A model generated the notes under the pieces. It saw nothing but the letters and a program-made list of their open reading frames with translations, did not search any database and was not told the DNA's origin. Made by a program: the position numbers and the translations under genes. A DNA stretch of 64,000 nt from positions 1,364,001 to 1,428,000 of the forward strand of contig OY752153.1 of assembly GCA_963573315.1 (NCBI GenBank), in the 5' to 3' direction. Positions 10,712 to 22,617 of the stretch are shown here, in pieces (position 1 is the first letter of the stretch; every line of letters starts with the position of its first letter). This DNA comes from Entomortierella parvispora (Eukaryota > Mortierellomycota > Mortierellomycetes > Mortierellales > Mortierellaceae).

Positions 10712-13700
10712 TTACTGCTGCTGTCGTTGTTGTAATAGTACATCTTTTTCGGCCGACGTGCTCCGAGGTCGGCCATCCACATTTTCTCCATTCGGTTGGT
10801 TGTGATACCGCTGTTGGTTGTTGTTGTTGTTGAGTTGTTGCTGCTGCTGCTGAATTTTCAGCTGTTCGTGGTGAATTTGATGTTGTTGTTGTTGCACTGC
10901 CACTGCTTGGAGCTGGAATCGTTGGATCTGTTGTTGCTGCTGCTGCTGTTGTTGTTGCTGTTGTTGTTGGCTGTATAACTGCTGCTGCTGCTGGGTATGT
11001 TGTTGCTGCAGCTGATGTAATTGTAGCTGCTGTTGCTGTTGCTGTTGCTGCGGCTGATGGAATGTGGGCTGCTGGTATAACAAAGCAGGGTTTGGAGAAA
11101 GCCCATCGCCGCCACCAAACTGACTGTTTGCGTTGAAAGAACCGTTGTTGCTTCTAGTATTACTCTCACCTTGGACTCCATTGGCACCATTGTCCATTCC
11201 AACTTTCTGTTGCTGCTGCTGCGATGGCGATTGTAACTGAAGTTGGCTCATTTGTCGGACTGCTTGTTGTCGAAAAAATGGGGGCTGTTGTACCAAAGTT
11301 GGAGCTGAGGGTTCTTGAGGGGAAGCTGGGAGAGAGAGAGAGCTATGCTGTCGAGATGGAAGAATCGAGAGACTGGTTCGGCGGGGCGTAAGTTGATCCT
11401 GCTGCGACTGATTCGAGGACGGATGTCTCAATGGCGGCTGCGACAGTGTGAATGGCAAGTTTTGAGGTACCATCATGGTCTGATAGACACCAGTTCCTGT
11501 CCGCGGTCCTATACCTGACACATCCATGTTTCCTCCACTAGCCAATGGTGATGGTGATTGACCCAGAGGAATCTGGGCAGCTAATCCTGTTTGGCCTTGG
11601 GGAGGAGGCGAAGCCGTCTGCATTGGGATCGTAATGGACCCCAGGTTGCCGTAAGTGGGTGAGCTTAATAGCTGCATCTGCGAGAACATACTCCCGGGCC
11701 GCTGTTGCTGGGCCATAGTCCCCGAAAACCCCTTCGTGGTGCCTGGACTATTGATGCTCATGTTCATGAATCCCCCCGGAGACTGCAGGACGTTACTGCC
11801 ACCAATACCCGACCAGGGTTGACCGTATAAGAAGCTTGATGGTAGGATTTGCTGAGCCATGATGGGTCCTGTCGCCAAAGATACTGATGCTTGAAGGTTG
11901 CCCAAGAACGACGGCTGGCTTCCTCCTGCTCCTGCTCCTCCTCCTCCGATGGGTGTAACCATGGGCGCTGGTGGTATTGATTGATCAGTAGTTGTTTGGC
12001 CCGAGGACACCGTCGGTGTATTAGACATTTCCAATGGTATTAATCCTGCAGAGTTGGTGGAGCCGTTACTTCCTGCTGGCTGGCTTTCATCCAATGAAGG
12101 GACAAACGAGAATGGGTGGATAGGCTGTAGTGGAGGTCCTGGAGTAGTGGCAGAGTCAGTTGGGAACGGCGGCAAGTTGGCCGCGGAGGCTTGGGAGCGA
12201 AGACTCGACCCAGGCAACATGCCAAAGAGATTTGCATCAATAATGGAGTTGATCTGTTCGTCGGAGGGTGCTGTCATGGAAAGACTTGGCATCCCATTGT
12301 AGGAATGGGACCGGTCCCTCTGCCCCCCTTGCCGTGAAGACCTCTGTTTGGAAATACCATGCGTGGGGAAAGGTCAGATTGATGTATATGGTCGACAAAG
12401 GAGCCAGGCCGCAACCAAAGTCACTAGGCACTTACCCTGGGGTAGTCGTATCCAGGCTTGAGCTTGTACAGCGAGGCCTCCTTGAGTAGGCGCCCCTTCT
12501 TAGCTGCCTTGGAGATGGCCTGTCCACACGAGGCGCGGAAGGTTTCTGGCACGGGGTAGTGGCTGTGAGGGAGGAAAAGAGCGGAGGTCAGAGTGAGGTG
12601 TCGGCCACTGTCGCCATTCATGGTCCGAAAGCAAAAGAGTCAGTTGCTCCGCGAGCTGAACTTACGCTTGGACCCAGTCCAGGATCGCCTTGGGCGCGCT
12701 GCCCGCCTCCTGCTTCAGGTCGCTGATTGCTCTGTAGATCATTTCCTCGTACGGCGGCAGGTCCAGGCTCTTGCTGTTCTGCGTTGTCCCTGACGAGGTC
12801 CCAGTCCCCAAGCTCTGGAGCGGCCGCTGGCTGATCTTTGGCGTGGTGGGAACAGCCCGACCAGACTTTGACTTTGGCTTTGACTTGCTGCCCTCTTTGA
12901 TCCCTGCACTTGTAGATTCAAACCCCGTTGATCCCTGGCTGGTTAGCAACCTGTCAAGGATTGCACCACTACTCATGTCCGACTCCTCTGCTTTGGATGC
13001 TAGCGGTGAGGTAAGAGAGTCTACTGAGGAAAGAGTTCTAATGAGTATCGCTGTGCCACAGCGAGCGCATAAGGACAAGGTCAACCTACCGTAGTAGCTC
13101 ATCTGGGTATCTAAAGACGGCTGGTTACCAAGGCCCTCGTCGTACACATCCTGGCATGTACTCTCCCGTCTAGATGGAGTCATGAGTACATCTATCGGCG
13201 TTGCGCTCATGAGCCTCATTTCATCCGATTGTAAGGCTGTTGGTGAAGACAGACGAGAGGGATACAGTTTGATATTGGGCACTGTCTTCTCAATCCTTGA
13301 AATCAATTTGAGCAGGTTGACCTTGGACATGGAACGTAGATAGTTGTCTTTGACCTCCTGGGCAACCTGTTGACCAGTCAGAGACATGTCTTCTGTCATG
13401 GCCGAGAGTCCTTGAGAGCTCGTTGCACTCAGAGGAAGCGTGCAGGAGTAGCACAGCCATTCCAGATCTTGAATCTCTGCAAATCGACTCTCGATGGCGG
13501 GCATGTAGCAAAGTTGATGGAATCCCCGATCGCAATTGTCACATAGCACAATTTGGTTGTCTAGATCATCATGATTTTGTTGGCAGAGCACACAGCCCCC
13601 ATCCTCCCTAGCAGGTTGAAGTTGCATGTGCATGTACACTGCAAAGTAAATCTTGTATGTTAGCCTGCATCATGAAGACGATAGAGACGTTGGGCTCGTT

Positions 13701-14664
13701 CAACAGGCACCCGCGTACTTTGAGGATCAACTGAAGGCAAAAAGGTAGACTCACGGCCGAAGGAAAGTCCGCCATCTCTTGGTGTTGCCTGATTAAAATT
13801 AGATTGAGAAGAGCGGTATAAGAGTCAAGGTCTAGGCCGATCAGAAGATGAACGCCAATGACAGAAGGGCACTTGCCCAATGGCTTTGCTGCTGTCGTTT
13901 ATAAGCAGGGGTCGAGTCCTGGATCTCTTGTCCCTCGAACGTCCCTGAACTGTACTCGCTTTCTAGAAATAGGCCATGTGGTTTAATTATTAGGTCATCA
14001 CCGTTGCTTGGATCTTTTCTCAACGCGTAAATGAAAAGCAGCCTACCCGATTTTTTGCACTCTGACTTTGAACGTAGTCTTTTCATTATGATGGTCGACT
14101 TTTGAATCGACTTGTCCATCTCGAATCCACCCAGTGCTTCGCCCTATGACACCAATTGAAATGAATTAAAACCTACAAAAGATAGAGAGGCGCACTCGGG
14201 TATTATGAAGGCGTTGTCGTATCCCTTACCATTTTTTGATCCTTATTTGTCGAGTTTTGATTCTTTAGTCTGCTCTTGTTTACAGTCGTCGATGTTGACG
14301 CGATGTTTTTTGTCACTACACTCAAAGAACCATTGTCCTCTGCATGTATTGCTGAAAGACGTCGCAGCTGCAAGGTACTGCCGTCCAGGTCGCCTCCTCC
14401 GTATCCATAGCTGGATTGATCACTCGCTTCTGACTGTCGACGTTGCATTGTCTCGAAAGCTGTAGCGTGGTCCTGAACCATACCTCCGCTAGGGGTATCC
14501 AATGCGCCCGTTGCTCCGTCCAGTCCGTACATCGCTTGATACAGTGAATCCACAGAGGATTTGTGATGGAGAGTTGTTGATGAGGAAGTACTACTTGATT
14601 TGGAAGAGCGAGGAGTCCGATTCTTGGATCTTTTGATTCGATTGTTGAACGACGGATCGGCCAT
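10712..14664 (-). CDS. PHD finger / H15-like / Gln-rich chromatin regulator
   Basis: Predicted exons are 14664-14230, 14143-14047, 13962-13877, 13788-13719, 13638-13090, 13023-12666, 12562-12436 and 12343-10712. Phases agree throughout, giving about 1117 aa from the ATG at 14664 (MADPSFNNRIKRSKN). Residues ~245-295 form a C4HC3 PHD finger: CVLCQQN, then IVLCDNCDRGFHQLCYMPA, then EWLCYSC. Residues ~505-575 resemble a linker-histone H15 winged helix: YEEMIYRAISDLKQ, then AILDWVQAHYP, then AISKAAKKGRLLK. The C-terminal third is rich in Gln, Ser and Pro, with several poly-Q runs. The intron after exon 3 appears to start with GC (GG|GCAAGT), a known minority donor. The 66-nt intron at 13089-13024 is in frame and open, so it could be retained. 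PHD plus H15 suggests histone-tail and DNA binding. No enzymatic domain is visible. Confidence 0.75.
10795..11060 (-). repeat. CAG/CAA-type trinucleotide runs encoding poly-Q
   Basis: Several near-perfect runs of CAG/CAA codons on the minus strand encode Gln tracts of up to about 16 residues near the C-terminus of the PHD/H15 protein. Mixed CAG and CAA usage interrupts the runs, which should slow but not prevent length change. Confidence 0.85.
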
Positions 14665-15825
14665 ATTCGCGGATGATGTTGTGCTGTAGAGAAGAGACAA
14701 AAACAAAAAAAAAAAAAAAAAAAAAAAAAACAGGGCTTAGAGGAAACAATGGGGAGAGAGGGATGGACCTTTATCGCTTGTGCGCTGCAAGTGTGGGTTA
14801 CTTGTGTCCAAGGTCTCTTTTTTCTGCACTTTGGCACTAGTTTGCGCACACTTGAGCCTCCTACTGCTAGCGGAGGAAGGTCACGAAAGGAATCTAGATC
14901 AGTCCTTTGTTGCTCGCGACAGCAAATGGACCTCTCGCGGAGAGAGACACATGGATTCGAGGGTCGCACAAAAATGAAGGTGGTGGTTGATGATTGATCT
15001 TCTAGGAGTGCATCAGAGGAGGGCTGGTGAAAGAGATGCCGTGCGTTTCAGATGAACAGGTCCAAACAGTGGGCGGGATAAATAGATGGGAACGGTGAAG
15101 GAAGGCAAAGCAAACAGAAAAAGAAGGGGAAGGATAAGCGCAGTAGAGTGGGAAGGTGATTGCGTGGCGAAGGCGGTGGCAAAGGAAGATCAGAGGAAGA
15201 CAGGAGGAGCAAAGGGGGAAAGGGAGAAGAAAGAGGAGGCGTGGCGGGGATGGGGGTTTGGCAGGAGGTCAAAAAGAGCAGATCCAGGGGGTTGGAGATC
15301 AGGGTGCGATGACGATCCGTATCTGCCCTGTCCATCGGGCCCCCCCTTCTTCCATCGGTGGCCCTGTCAAGAGAGCGGCGGGGGGGCAGAGAGCAAAGAG
15401 GACAGACAGAGGAGAAGGGCAGAAAGAGAACGAGATGAAGATAGAGAAGGAGAGGAGGCATGCTAATGAATGAAAGGCACCTATCCAGCCCAGGGGAAAT
15501 GAAAAACACACGGCTCTCGTGCTCTCTTTTGTCTCTTTTCTGTCCCTTTTCTGTCTCTCTCCCTCTCTCCTTGCTCTTCGCGCGCGCGCGTCGAGAGCAC
15601 ACCCATTGGGGATGCATTTCATTCAAACCATGCCCACACCCACACCCACATCCACATCCGCATCGCATCGCATCGCATCGCACAGGTCGCACCGCACCCC
15701 ACCCACGGCCACGACAACAATCATTTCAATCCATTGCCACCCCGCCCTCTGCCACCACCACCAACGACGACAACAACAACAACAACAGCAACATCAACGA
15801 CATCATCAACAACATCAATAACATC

Positions 15826-15863
<38 letters not shown>

Positions 15864-18800
15864 GGACACAAATTGCTCAACCCCGCCAGTCTCCCGGACA
15901 AGCCCAGCGCCCTCATCTCTCTCTGTCTCTTTCTCTCTCTGTTCTCTCTTTCTCCAATCTCCATCTCTCTCTCCCCACTCTCTTCCCCTTAGCTCCCTCT
16001 TTGTTCTTCCTTTTCCTTCTCCTCCTTCTTTGCTGCCCTTTGTGTTCCGCCTCTTCATGACAAGACTCGTCATGTCATTGTAGATCCCGATCGTCACTTG
16101 CCCTCGGAGAGATGCCCATCCAGAAAGAGACGTGTCCTCGGCAAAGTCATGACCCATTAAGGATTGCAACTCATGGCTTCATTCTCCAGCACGGACAATC
16201 ATGCGATCGTGTCGCCTTCCTGTCATCATCGCTTTTGTTCTCTTTCTGTCACCTCAGAGCCGAGTTGCCACCAATCCCCACGCTGGAAGCCTTAACTCTC
16301 TTTTTTTTTTGACTTTCAAAAAAAAAAAAAAAAAAATAACAGGCCATGGCTTGTGCACATCTGAACCCATCACATCGTCTTCATCCAGAGACCAAGCCCA
16401 CATGGATCCACAGTCCCTAGATCGCAAATGCGTGCATTATCTCGCAAAGATCAATTCTCTAATTCAGAATCCATCGTCTCTCCCATCATCAGTGTCGGAT
16501 CCGTGCTCCAATGGGATGATGGTGGCAAAGACAAAGCCCGGGTTCCTACTCCCGTACCTTGAAGGGGTGTGTGCAGACGCCCCACTTCTGCAAACGGCTG
16601 GCGGCAATTACACGGAACCGATAAAATGGTTGTGGGGCAGCGTTAAAAAGGGGAAGGAGAGTCGATATGGCGCTGTCAGGACCGGACTGGCGGGGGGTCA
16701 GGGGGGAGGGGGAGCAGGTAGGGAGGGGAGAGAACGATAGGGACGATAGGGAGGGGGAGTAAAGAGTGGATGGGGTGTCGAAAAGGAGAACTGAGGGCGA
16801 GGGAGGGAGAAAAGAGAGATGGGAAGAAGGCGAGAAAGAAGCAGAAAGAGTCTTTTTTTTGTTGTTGTTTTTTCTTCGTCTTGTTTGCGTGCAGGTCGAG
16901 GTAACAACACACCACAGCTGGAGCAGGGCGGCCATTGTGCCTGTCTGTCAATGTGTCTGTCGCTCCTTCGGCCAGTCTGTCTGCATGTCTGTCTGTGCAG
17001 CGGTCCCTCCCTTGGACTGCGTGGTTGTGTTTGTTTGTGTGCCCAAGAGTGTGAGTGAGTGTTGTCCTATTCCATCCAAGTGGATAGACCGTGTGTCTGC
17101 TGCTGCAGCGTGTTCTTGCGCTCTGCGCGGCTTTGTTTATCTTGGTATCTCTTCTTTTTTTTCATTTCATTTCATTCCATCGGACGAACCAGCTCTTGCC
17201 TGTTAGTGGGATTATTAGAGCTCATTGCAATGACCATGATTGGACCAGCAACCTCAGGAACGCCTGCTGCTCATACGCCTTTTATAGAAGTACGATCTAC
17301 TTCGATCAACCGCTTACGTGCCGGGTGGCAGCGTGCATGTGCCAAGGGTGCAGTCGATCTGAGCTACGATTGTGTCAATCTTGTCAATCGTGTCAGTTGT
17401 TTCAATTGCACCACGGCCTTTGGTTGGGTTAAACTGTGCCAGGCGTGGACTTCTATTCAATCTCTTCTTCTACAGAGAGACCCTCTTCCGAGGAGTCGCC
17501 AACTTCCGTTCTCTCCTTAATTGATGAACATGTTTACAAATCATCATGATCATTCTTGATTAGTTTGAATCAACACGGGATCTCCTCGGATCAAAATCTG
17601 TCGGCTTCTCTTTGCTGTCCTAGTTTGATCCTTGTCATTATCGACTCTGTCGACAGTTCCATCTGGGCACCACTCTTGACTTCATTGCATCGTTGTTTTC
17701 TTTTGTAATTTTCCCGCTTTTCAACTCCTTTTTTTTATCACCCTCTCAGAACATAGATCAAAGTCAACACCTTGATGACAGCGCACATTGCTTCTCGCCG
17801 TCCGGCCTAGACAATGGCCTTCAGTGAAACGACTTTGGTCACAGACCAGACACAGACCCCGGTCAGACACACAAGGTGATTTGTCCCCCTCATGTGCTCA
17901 AACGTTTGATGGTCCGTCTAAATCATTTTGCGTCTCATCTCAAACCCCAGAGTAAACACAGGACGCTTCCACAACAACCGAGAGCACTTCGTGTCTAGCA
18001 TGGTTTTCTTGTACGCCGAGTGTCATGGTTGCACACCCCACACCTCTCTGTTGCTCTCTCCCTCTGGCGTTTGGAGCAGAGGGCGAACACCTTAAGTGCA
18101 AGAAGTCGATTTATTTTTGTACTTTTTTTTTGGCGCGAACTATCAACAGCGGATCGGACCCTCTCAACTCACCGTGGAAACAAAGATAGCCGACCTCCAG
18201 AAACAAGAAGAGGAATCGAAACGGATGGAATCGGCTATATGTATTAGCTTGAATAGTAGCACGACGCAATCAATTGCAGTTATCACAATTCTGATAGTAT
18301 TGGTCACGACCGTTGAGCAGATAGAGGTGGGATCAATTAATTGTTCTCAGAGGATTACGGAAGGCTCTATTCTCCATCACTATGACAAGAAATCATTCAC
18401 GTTTTGATTTCATCACACATCTTCTTTCTTTCTTCCTCCCTCTCCATCTATCCACATCTCACCTTCTTTCAACTCAATTGTTCAATATCATAAACAAAGC
18501 GCAGAGGGAGGTAAGTGATCGCAGCTTGTTCAGAAAAGGTGAAGACATGCGTGCGTTTTTTTCAACTCATTTAGAGTGCACGATCCTTACAAAATTGAAT
18601 ACCTCAGCATGGGCCGACTTGCGCTTTCTGTCACATCATCTACTTCATATTTGCCATAATCTCCTCCTCCTCCCCCTCCCCCCCAAAAAAGAACAAACTG
18701 CAACAGACCCCAAGAATTCTTTGACTTCAGACGTTTACAGTCCAAGTGACTTTTTGACAAAATGGATCGCCCAAACGCCTCTCCTCCTGTGTATTTCTTG

Positions 18801-19292
18801 ATGAAACGATCCAATCATGCAACGATCCAAACTAAACAAATAAAAAAAACAACAATTCTTAATGATGACCCTCTTCAAAACACGTTGTTTCCATTTGAAA
18901 ATTGCAAACACAAAAAGCATGCATGCAATGCATGCACATTTGCAGGCGAAGCGCTCTCGAGCCTCCCTCCTCCCTCGCTCTGACCTCTTTGATAATCCTT
19001 TCCTGCAAAAAAAAAAAAATAGGTTGAAGGCCAACGATCATCTTGTGGTTAAGGAGATAGACCCTCTTGTCCCCTCATGGTGAATCACTCGGAGAAGAAG
19101 GCAAAGTCAATTCTGTCGTCGGCGCAGTATCTCCCCCCTCCCATTTGGAATTTGAACCCGATCCACTCTATCTCTCTCTCAGGTATTGGCACTCTGTCGG
19201 AGAAAAAGAAAAAAAAATAATCGACACGGTAGAAGTCGCTCTGTTTATTGTTACCCATTCTCTATCGACTTTTCTTTCTTGCAGTTTCCATC
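14665..19292. other. 4.6-kb low-complexity intergenic region
   Basis: No supported gene is present. The region holds a ~30-base poly-A/poly-T tract (about 14701-14730), purine- and pyrimidine-biased stretches (15090-15460, 15900-16060, 16640-16860), a CAA-type microsatellite (15765-15864), and further poly-T or poly-A runs near 16302-16336, 16853-16874 and 19005-19018. A 97-codon frame from an ATG at 17230 to 17520 is the most protein-like text but has no recognisable features. The proximal part should contain the promoter and 5' untranslated region of the gene starting at 14664. Confidence 0.5.
15765..15864. repeat. (CAA)n/(CAT) microsatellite
   Basis: About 100 bp of CAA repeats with interspersed CAT and CAG units. 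The purest part lies at about 15828-15864. The repeat is flanked by pyrimidine-rich DNA, and open frames through it are artefacts of the repeat. Confidence 0.9.
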
Positions 19293-20675
19293 TCAATCCT
19301 CAGGAGCCCCTTGAATAGAAGGGTCCCGACCTCTTGGACTACCATTCCAGTAGTACACCCTCATTAGCGGCGCACAATCCTCCATAACGTAGTGAAGATC
19401 AATGTCCCCCACTGGTTGGGATCCCATCACCTTCAGTTCTTTCAATGACTTGCTAGAATGCCTTGCTAATGTCTGGAAAACATTATTATGATCTACGTAC
19501 ACATCAATCGTCAGCGACCGAAGCGGAACAGTCAATTGGTGAAAATAGCTGGATTCTGCTGGCGAATGCCAATAGTCATAGCTTCTAGTCTCTGGATCCC
19601 GCTCCCGCGCCTCCTTTTCTCCTGGCAGAGGCAAGAAATCAGCATTCAGGCAGAGATCCAAAGGATGGGTCGCGGTTTGGCTTAGCGTCCGACTGAGCGT
19701 TCGAAAAAGAATCGGGGCAAACTTTCGAGAGTCCGATAGAGTCGGCAAGCGCAATTCTCGCAATTCGGGAGACCGAGCAATGAGCCAGATAGAAAACACC
19801 TCGAGCATCGCTGAACTCGACCCATAAACTTTGTAGGATTGTATCCGGAAGGGCATCTGGTCATCTTCGGGGAGAGAGTCGATCCCCTCAATGTCTTGAT
19901 TATCAGAGTAAAAGTAGTTATTGGTCTGTAGAAGACTTAATGAGGTCAGCGTCCTGGGGAGCCATTCCATCAGCGCTATCATTTTTGGACGATCGAGGTA
20001 AATGGGAACGCGTAAACTGAATTTTCGAAGAGCCTTGCGCCTTCGATGTTCCCCCAAGATCTTTCCTCTGGTGGTCATGGTCACAGCTGAAGGCTTTGTT
20101 TTATCCTCTCCTTTGCAATGTGCTCTTGTCTTGCTCGTTTTTGGCTCCCGTGGCGCACCTCGCCGCTCGACGCTGGCCAGGTACTCTTTCAATAGCTTTT
20201 GAAATTCCAGACATTCATCCACGTATTGGATCTCCAATTCTTCTAATTGCCTGTTTTGCGCCAGCATCTTGAACACACCCCAGTGTCGCCACTGTCCCTC
20301 AAAAGTGAATCGATCCCAATATCCGCAGATTCTCCCTTGTGCATCTCGATTGTCCATGAAATCGTCCAAATCCCGAAAGGACACAGCTCGAAGGTTGATG
20401 CAGTCCGGTAAATTCAAGAGCTCTTCCGAAAAATGGATACGAAGGGACTGGATCCAGTAGACATTGTCGATCAAAAGTTTCTTTTCAGACTCGGAGAGAT
20501 CCTCGACAATGGAACCCCCGTTCGATTTTCGGAGAAGGGAGACATGATTCCATTGATAGGGGTTGAAGGCCACACTCCAGGCTTTGCAGATGTGGAGACA
20601 GAGTCGGATTTCGCACAAAGACAAATGTAGGCAGATCTGGTCCATCAAATGGGGAATGTCAAAGACGGTGAGCAT
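19293..20675 (-). CDS. F-box protein, single exon (460 aa)
   Basis: The start ATG is at 20675. Residues ~4-48 form an F-box-like motif: FDIPHLMDQICLHLSL, then a buried helix, then AWSVAFNPYQWNHVSL. The rest is a leucine-rich, irregular repeat region (LRAVSFRDLDDFMD, LEELEIQYV, LRELRLPTLSDSRKF, LRSLTIDVYVDH, LKELKVMGS) of the kind that recruits substrates to SCF ubiquitin ligases. The C-terminus is acidic and short. The gene lies alone, between low-complexity DNA and the NACHT-WD40 locus. It is one of three single-exon F-box genes on this strand within 21 kb. The substrate is unknown. Confidence 0.8.
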   Translation of the reverse strand: MLTVFDIPHLMDQICLHLSLCEIRLCLHICKAWSVAFNPYQWNHVSLLRKSNGGSIVEDLSESEKKLLIDNVYWIQSLRIHFSEELLNLPDCINLRAVSFRDLDDFMDNRDAQGRICGYWDRFTFEGQWRHWGVFKMLAQNRQLEELEIQYVDECLEFQKLLKEYLASVERRGAPREPKTSKTRAHCKGEDKTKPSAVTMTTRGKILGEHRRRKALRKFSLRVPIYLDRPKMIALMEWLPRTLTSLSLLQTNNYFYSDNQDIEGIDSLPEDDQMPFRIQSYKVYGSSSAMLEVFSIWLIARSPELRELRLPTLSDSRKFAPILFRTLSRTLSQTATHPLDLCLNADFLPLPGEKEARERDPETRSYDYWHSPAESSYFHQLTVPLRSLTIDVYVDHNNVFQTLARHSSKSLKELKVMGSQPVGDIDLHYVMEDCAPLMRVYYWNGSPRGRDPSIQGAPED

Positions 20676-21264
20676 GATTGCTAAATGTTGAAGGGTGAAT
20701 GTGTTTCAGTACAGGTGCGCCGGAAGATAAACAACAAATGGACATAGTCCGTCCGAGGGCGCAGTCCTCTTTGCGTCACAGGTTCTCAGGGCAAGAGCGG
20801 CGTGTTGTGGATATCCATTCTTCCGATCCAGTGCAGTGGAAAAAGTGAAAACCAGCTCTGCTGCCATCGACCTTGGTCCGTGCGAGGGATCCTTGGCCCC
20901 TTAACGAATCGCGCGCTATGTACTATTCTCGCGGGTCAAAATGTGATTATCTCTCAAAAAGGAAGGTGAACTAAAGCCATGCAACGAATCATTCGCCTGC
21001 TGAAAAGCAGAGTACAAGAACATCGTTGTCGGGTGAGAGGGGGCTTGTTCGTTTGATCATCACCGGGGAAAGGCCCACTGGTTTCGTGTATCCCATATCG
21101 TCCATGACCAGATCCCATTGGGGTGCTCCAAAAGGATAGGTTGAAAAGGCCCTTGTCGCCAACGCTCGAAGGCCTACGCTTGTCGATTTGCTCTCCCATA
21201 GCAGAATAAACGTAATCTCTTGAATCTCGGTGGACTTTCCTATGTTTTCCTAAAACTCTCTCGC

Positions 21265-21342
21265 CCTGCTTGGATGGACCCAGTTGCCATGAACCAGAGG
21301 CAGCGACGACGACGAAGCAGAAGAGTTGTATGTGGCAAAGAC
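21265..21342 (+). repeat. 78-bp direct repeat, copy 1
   Basis: This block begins CCTGCTTGGATGGACCCAG and ends TGTATGTGGCAAAGAC. It matches 21429-21506 base for base in my reading. The 86 bp between the copies are A/T/G-rich and unrelated to the repeat. Confidence 0.9.
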
Positions 21343-21428
21343 CGGTTTATTGTTATTGGAACTGAATTGGTACATATGGTATTGATGGTGTTGATGGTAG
21401 TGAAATAGTGGTACTGGTGTTAGTTATA

Positions 21429-21506
21429 CCTGCTTGGATGGACCCAGTTGCCATGAACCAGAGGCAGCGACGACGACGAAGCAGAAGAGTTGTATGTGGC
21501 AAAGAC
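21429..21506 (+). repeat. 78-bp direct repeat, copy 2
   Basis: This is the second identical copy of the block at 21265-21342. After it the sequence diverges (AACTCTCC here, CGGTTTAT after copy 1). Identity over 78 bp points to a recent duplication or the remnant of a mobile insertion. Confidence 0.9.
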
Positions 21507-22617
21507 AACTCTCCTCAGTCTCGCGTCCGTCCTATCTTTATATATCTGGGCCACGGTGGCTTAGATGAGCCAAATCCACGACAGTTCGAATGTCACGGGA
21601 GCGAGGGGATGGATGCGAGACTAGCTATGTACTGTTCTCGAGACGAAGGCTCCTTGCTTTGCCTCTTTTGGTCGAGGGGTCTTCCCCTCGGGGCCTCTCC
21701 TGCACACGCGCACCCGATGGAGATCGTTCGACCCAGACCTGGCTACAACCTTCGCCGAGAGCAGCTACTGGCCTCCATTCTGCTATCCGTATGGCTACTG
21801 TGTCTTAGTCAGATACAGAATTACTGTGGCTGCGGGAGTGAGCACGGCACACCACCAAATCAATTTGCTCATGGCTCAGAATACGTACCGGACCCAAAAC
21901 CACGGTGAGAGGCCTCATTCTTTGTGATCACTCTGTCCATGCGAATCCAGAATTAAAGATCAGCGGTCGAAGAAGATATCAATGAATCCAGGGCGTGGTT
22001 GAGAGGAAGGAGGAGACTATTTGAGAAGAAAGAAAGAATGGAAAGAAAGAATGTCTCCATTACTGCTCAGTCCTCCCTCTCTCTCCCTTTACACAAATGC
22101 CAATGGACACATATCTTTCTGAATGAATAATGAACAGTGCCCCAAGTAGAGCGCCATTGCTTGTGACAGCAAGGAAGGAAACCCGGCAGGATACACTCGG
22201 CCCTGACGGTTAAGGAGACGTTTGACCAGACCCCTGCCTCGATGACAATACAATAACATAGCTGGCTGCTCTCACACAAATACAAACCACAGCAAGTTCC
22301 TAACTCGACTTCTTTGAAGGCGGTGAAAGGAAGGCAAAGTATACCTTCTGATACAATGAGGAGGAAGGCAAAGTAGAGCTCCGAAGGTTTGGTCACAAAT
22401 AATGGTGCTACTGTGGTCATTGGTGGTGTCTTCTGCCCTCTCTCGCTTTTTCTTTCTTTCTTTCTTTCTATCACTTTACCGCCCCATTCCCTCCTGGATT
22501 TTCTCCACTGTGTCACTGATAACGTACTCAACCGCACTCCGAGTCTTCTTATGCACATAACCCCACTCATCATTCACCAACCAGGTCTTCTTCCTTCGTA
22601 ACAGACATTAGCATCCG

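Larger units (their letters stand above)
20676..22617. other. Intergenic region with a duplicated 78-bp block
   Basis: No gene is supported. The region contains two identical 78-bp direct repeats (entered separately), a TATATAT run near 21539, and a block of plus-strand text (21540-21900) that is moderately GC-rich but has no recognisable protein. A (CTTT)n run is present near 22449-22468. The last few hundred bases should include the promoter of the NACHT gene. Confidence 0.45.

Noticed and set aside
15048-17210. Several open frames of 100-200 codons on both strands
   Set aside because: Composition is extreme (Ser/Leu/Pro or Arg/Glu/Gly only), following purine/pyrimidine bias and a CAA microsatellite. 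There are no conserved motifs or exon chains.
17230-17520. 97-codon frame starting MTMIGPATSGTPAAH
   Set aside because: It has balanced composition but no recognisable features, neighbours or splice partners. It could be a small gene, but I cannot support it.
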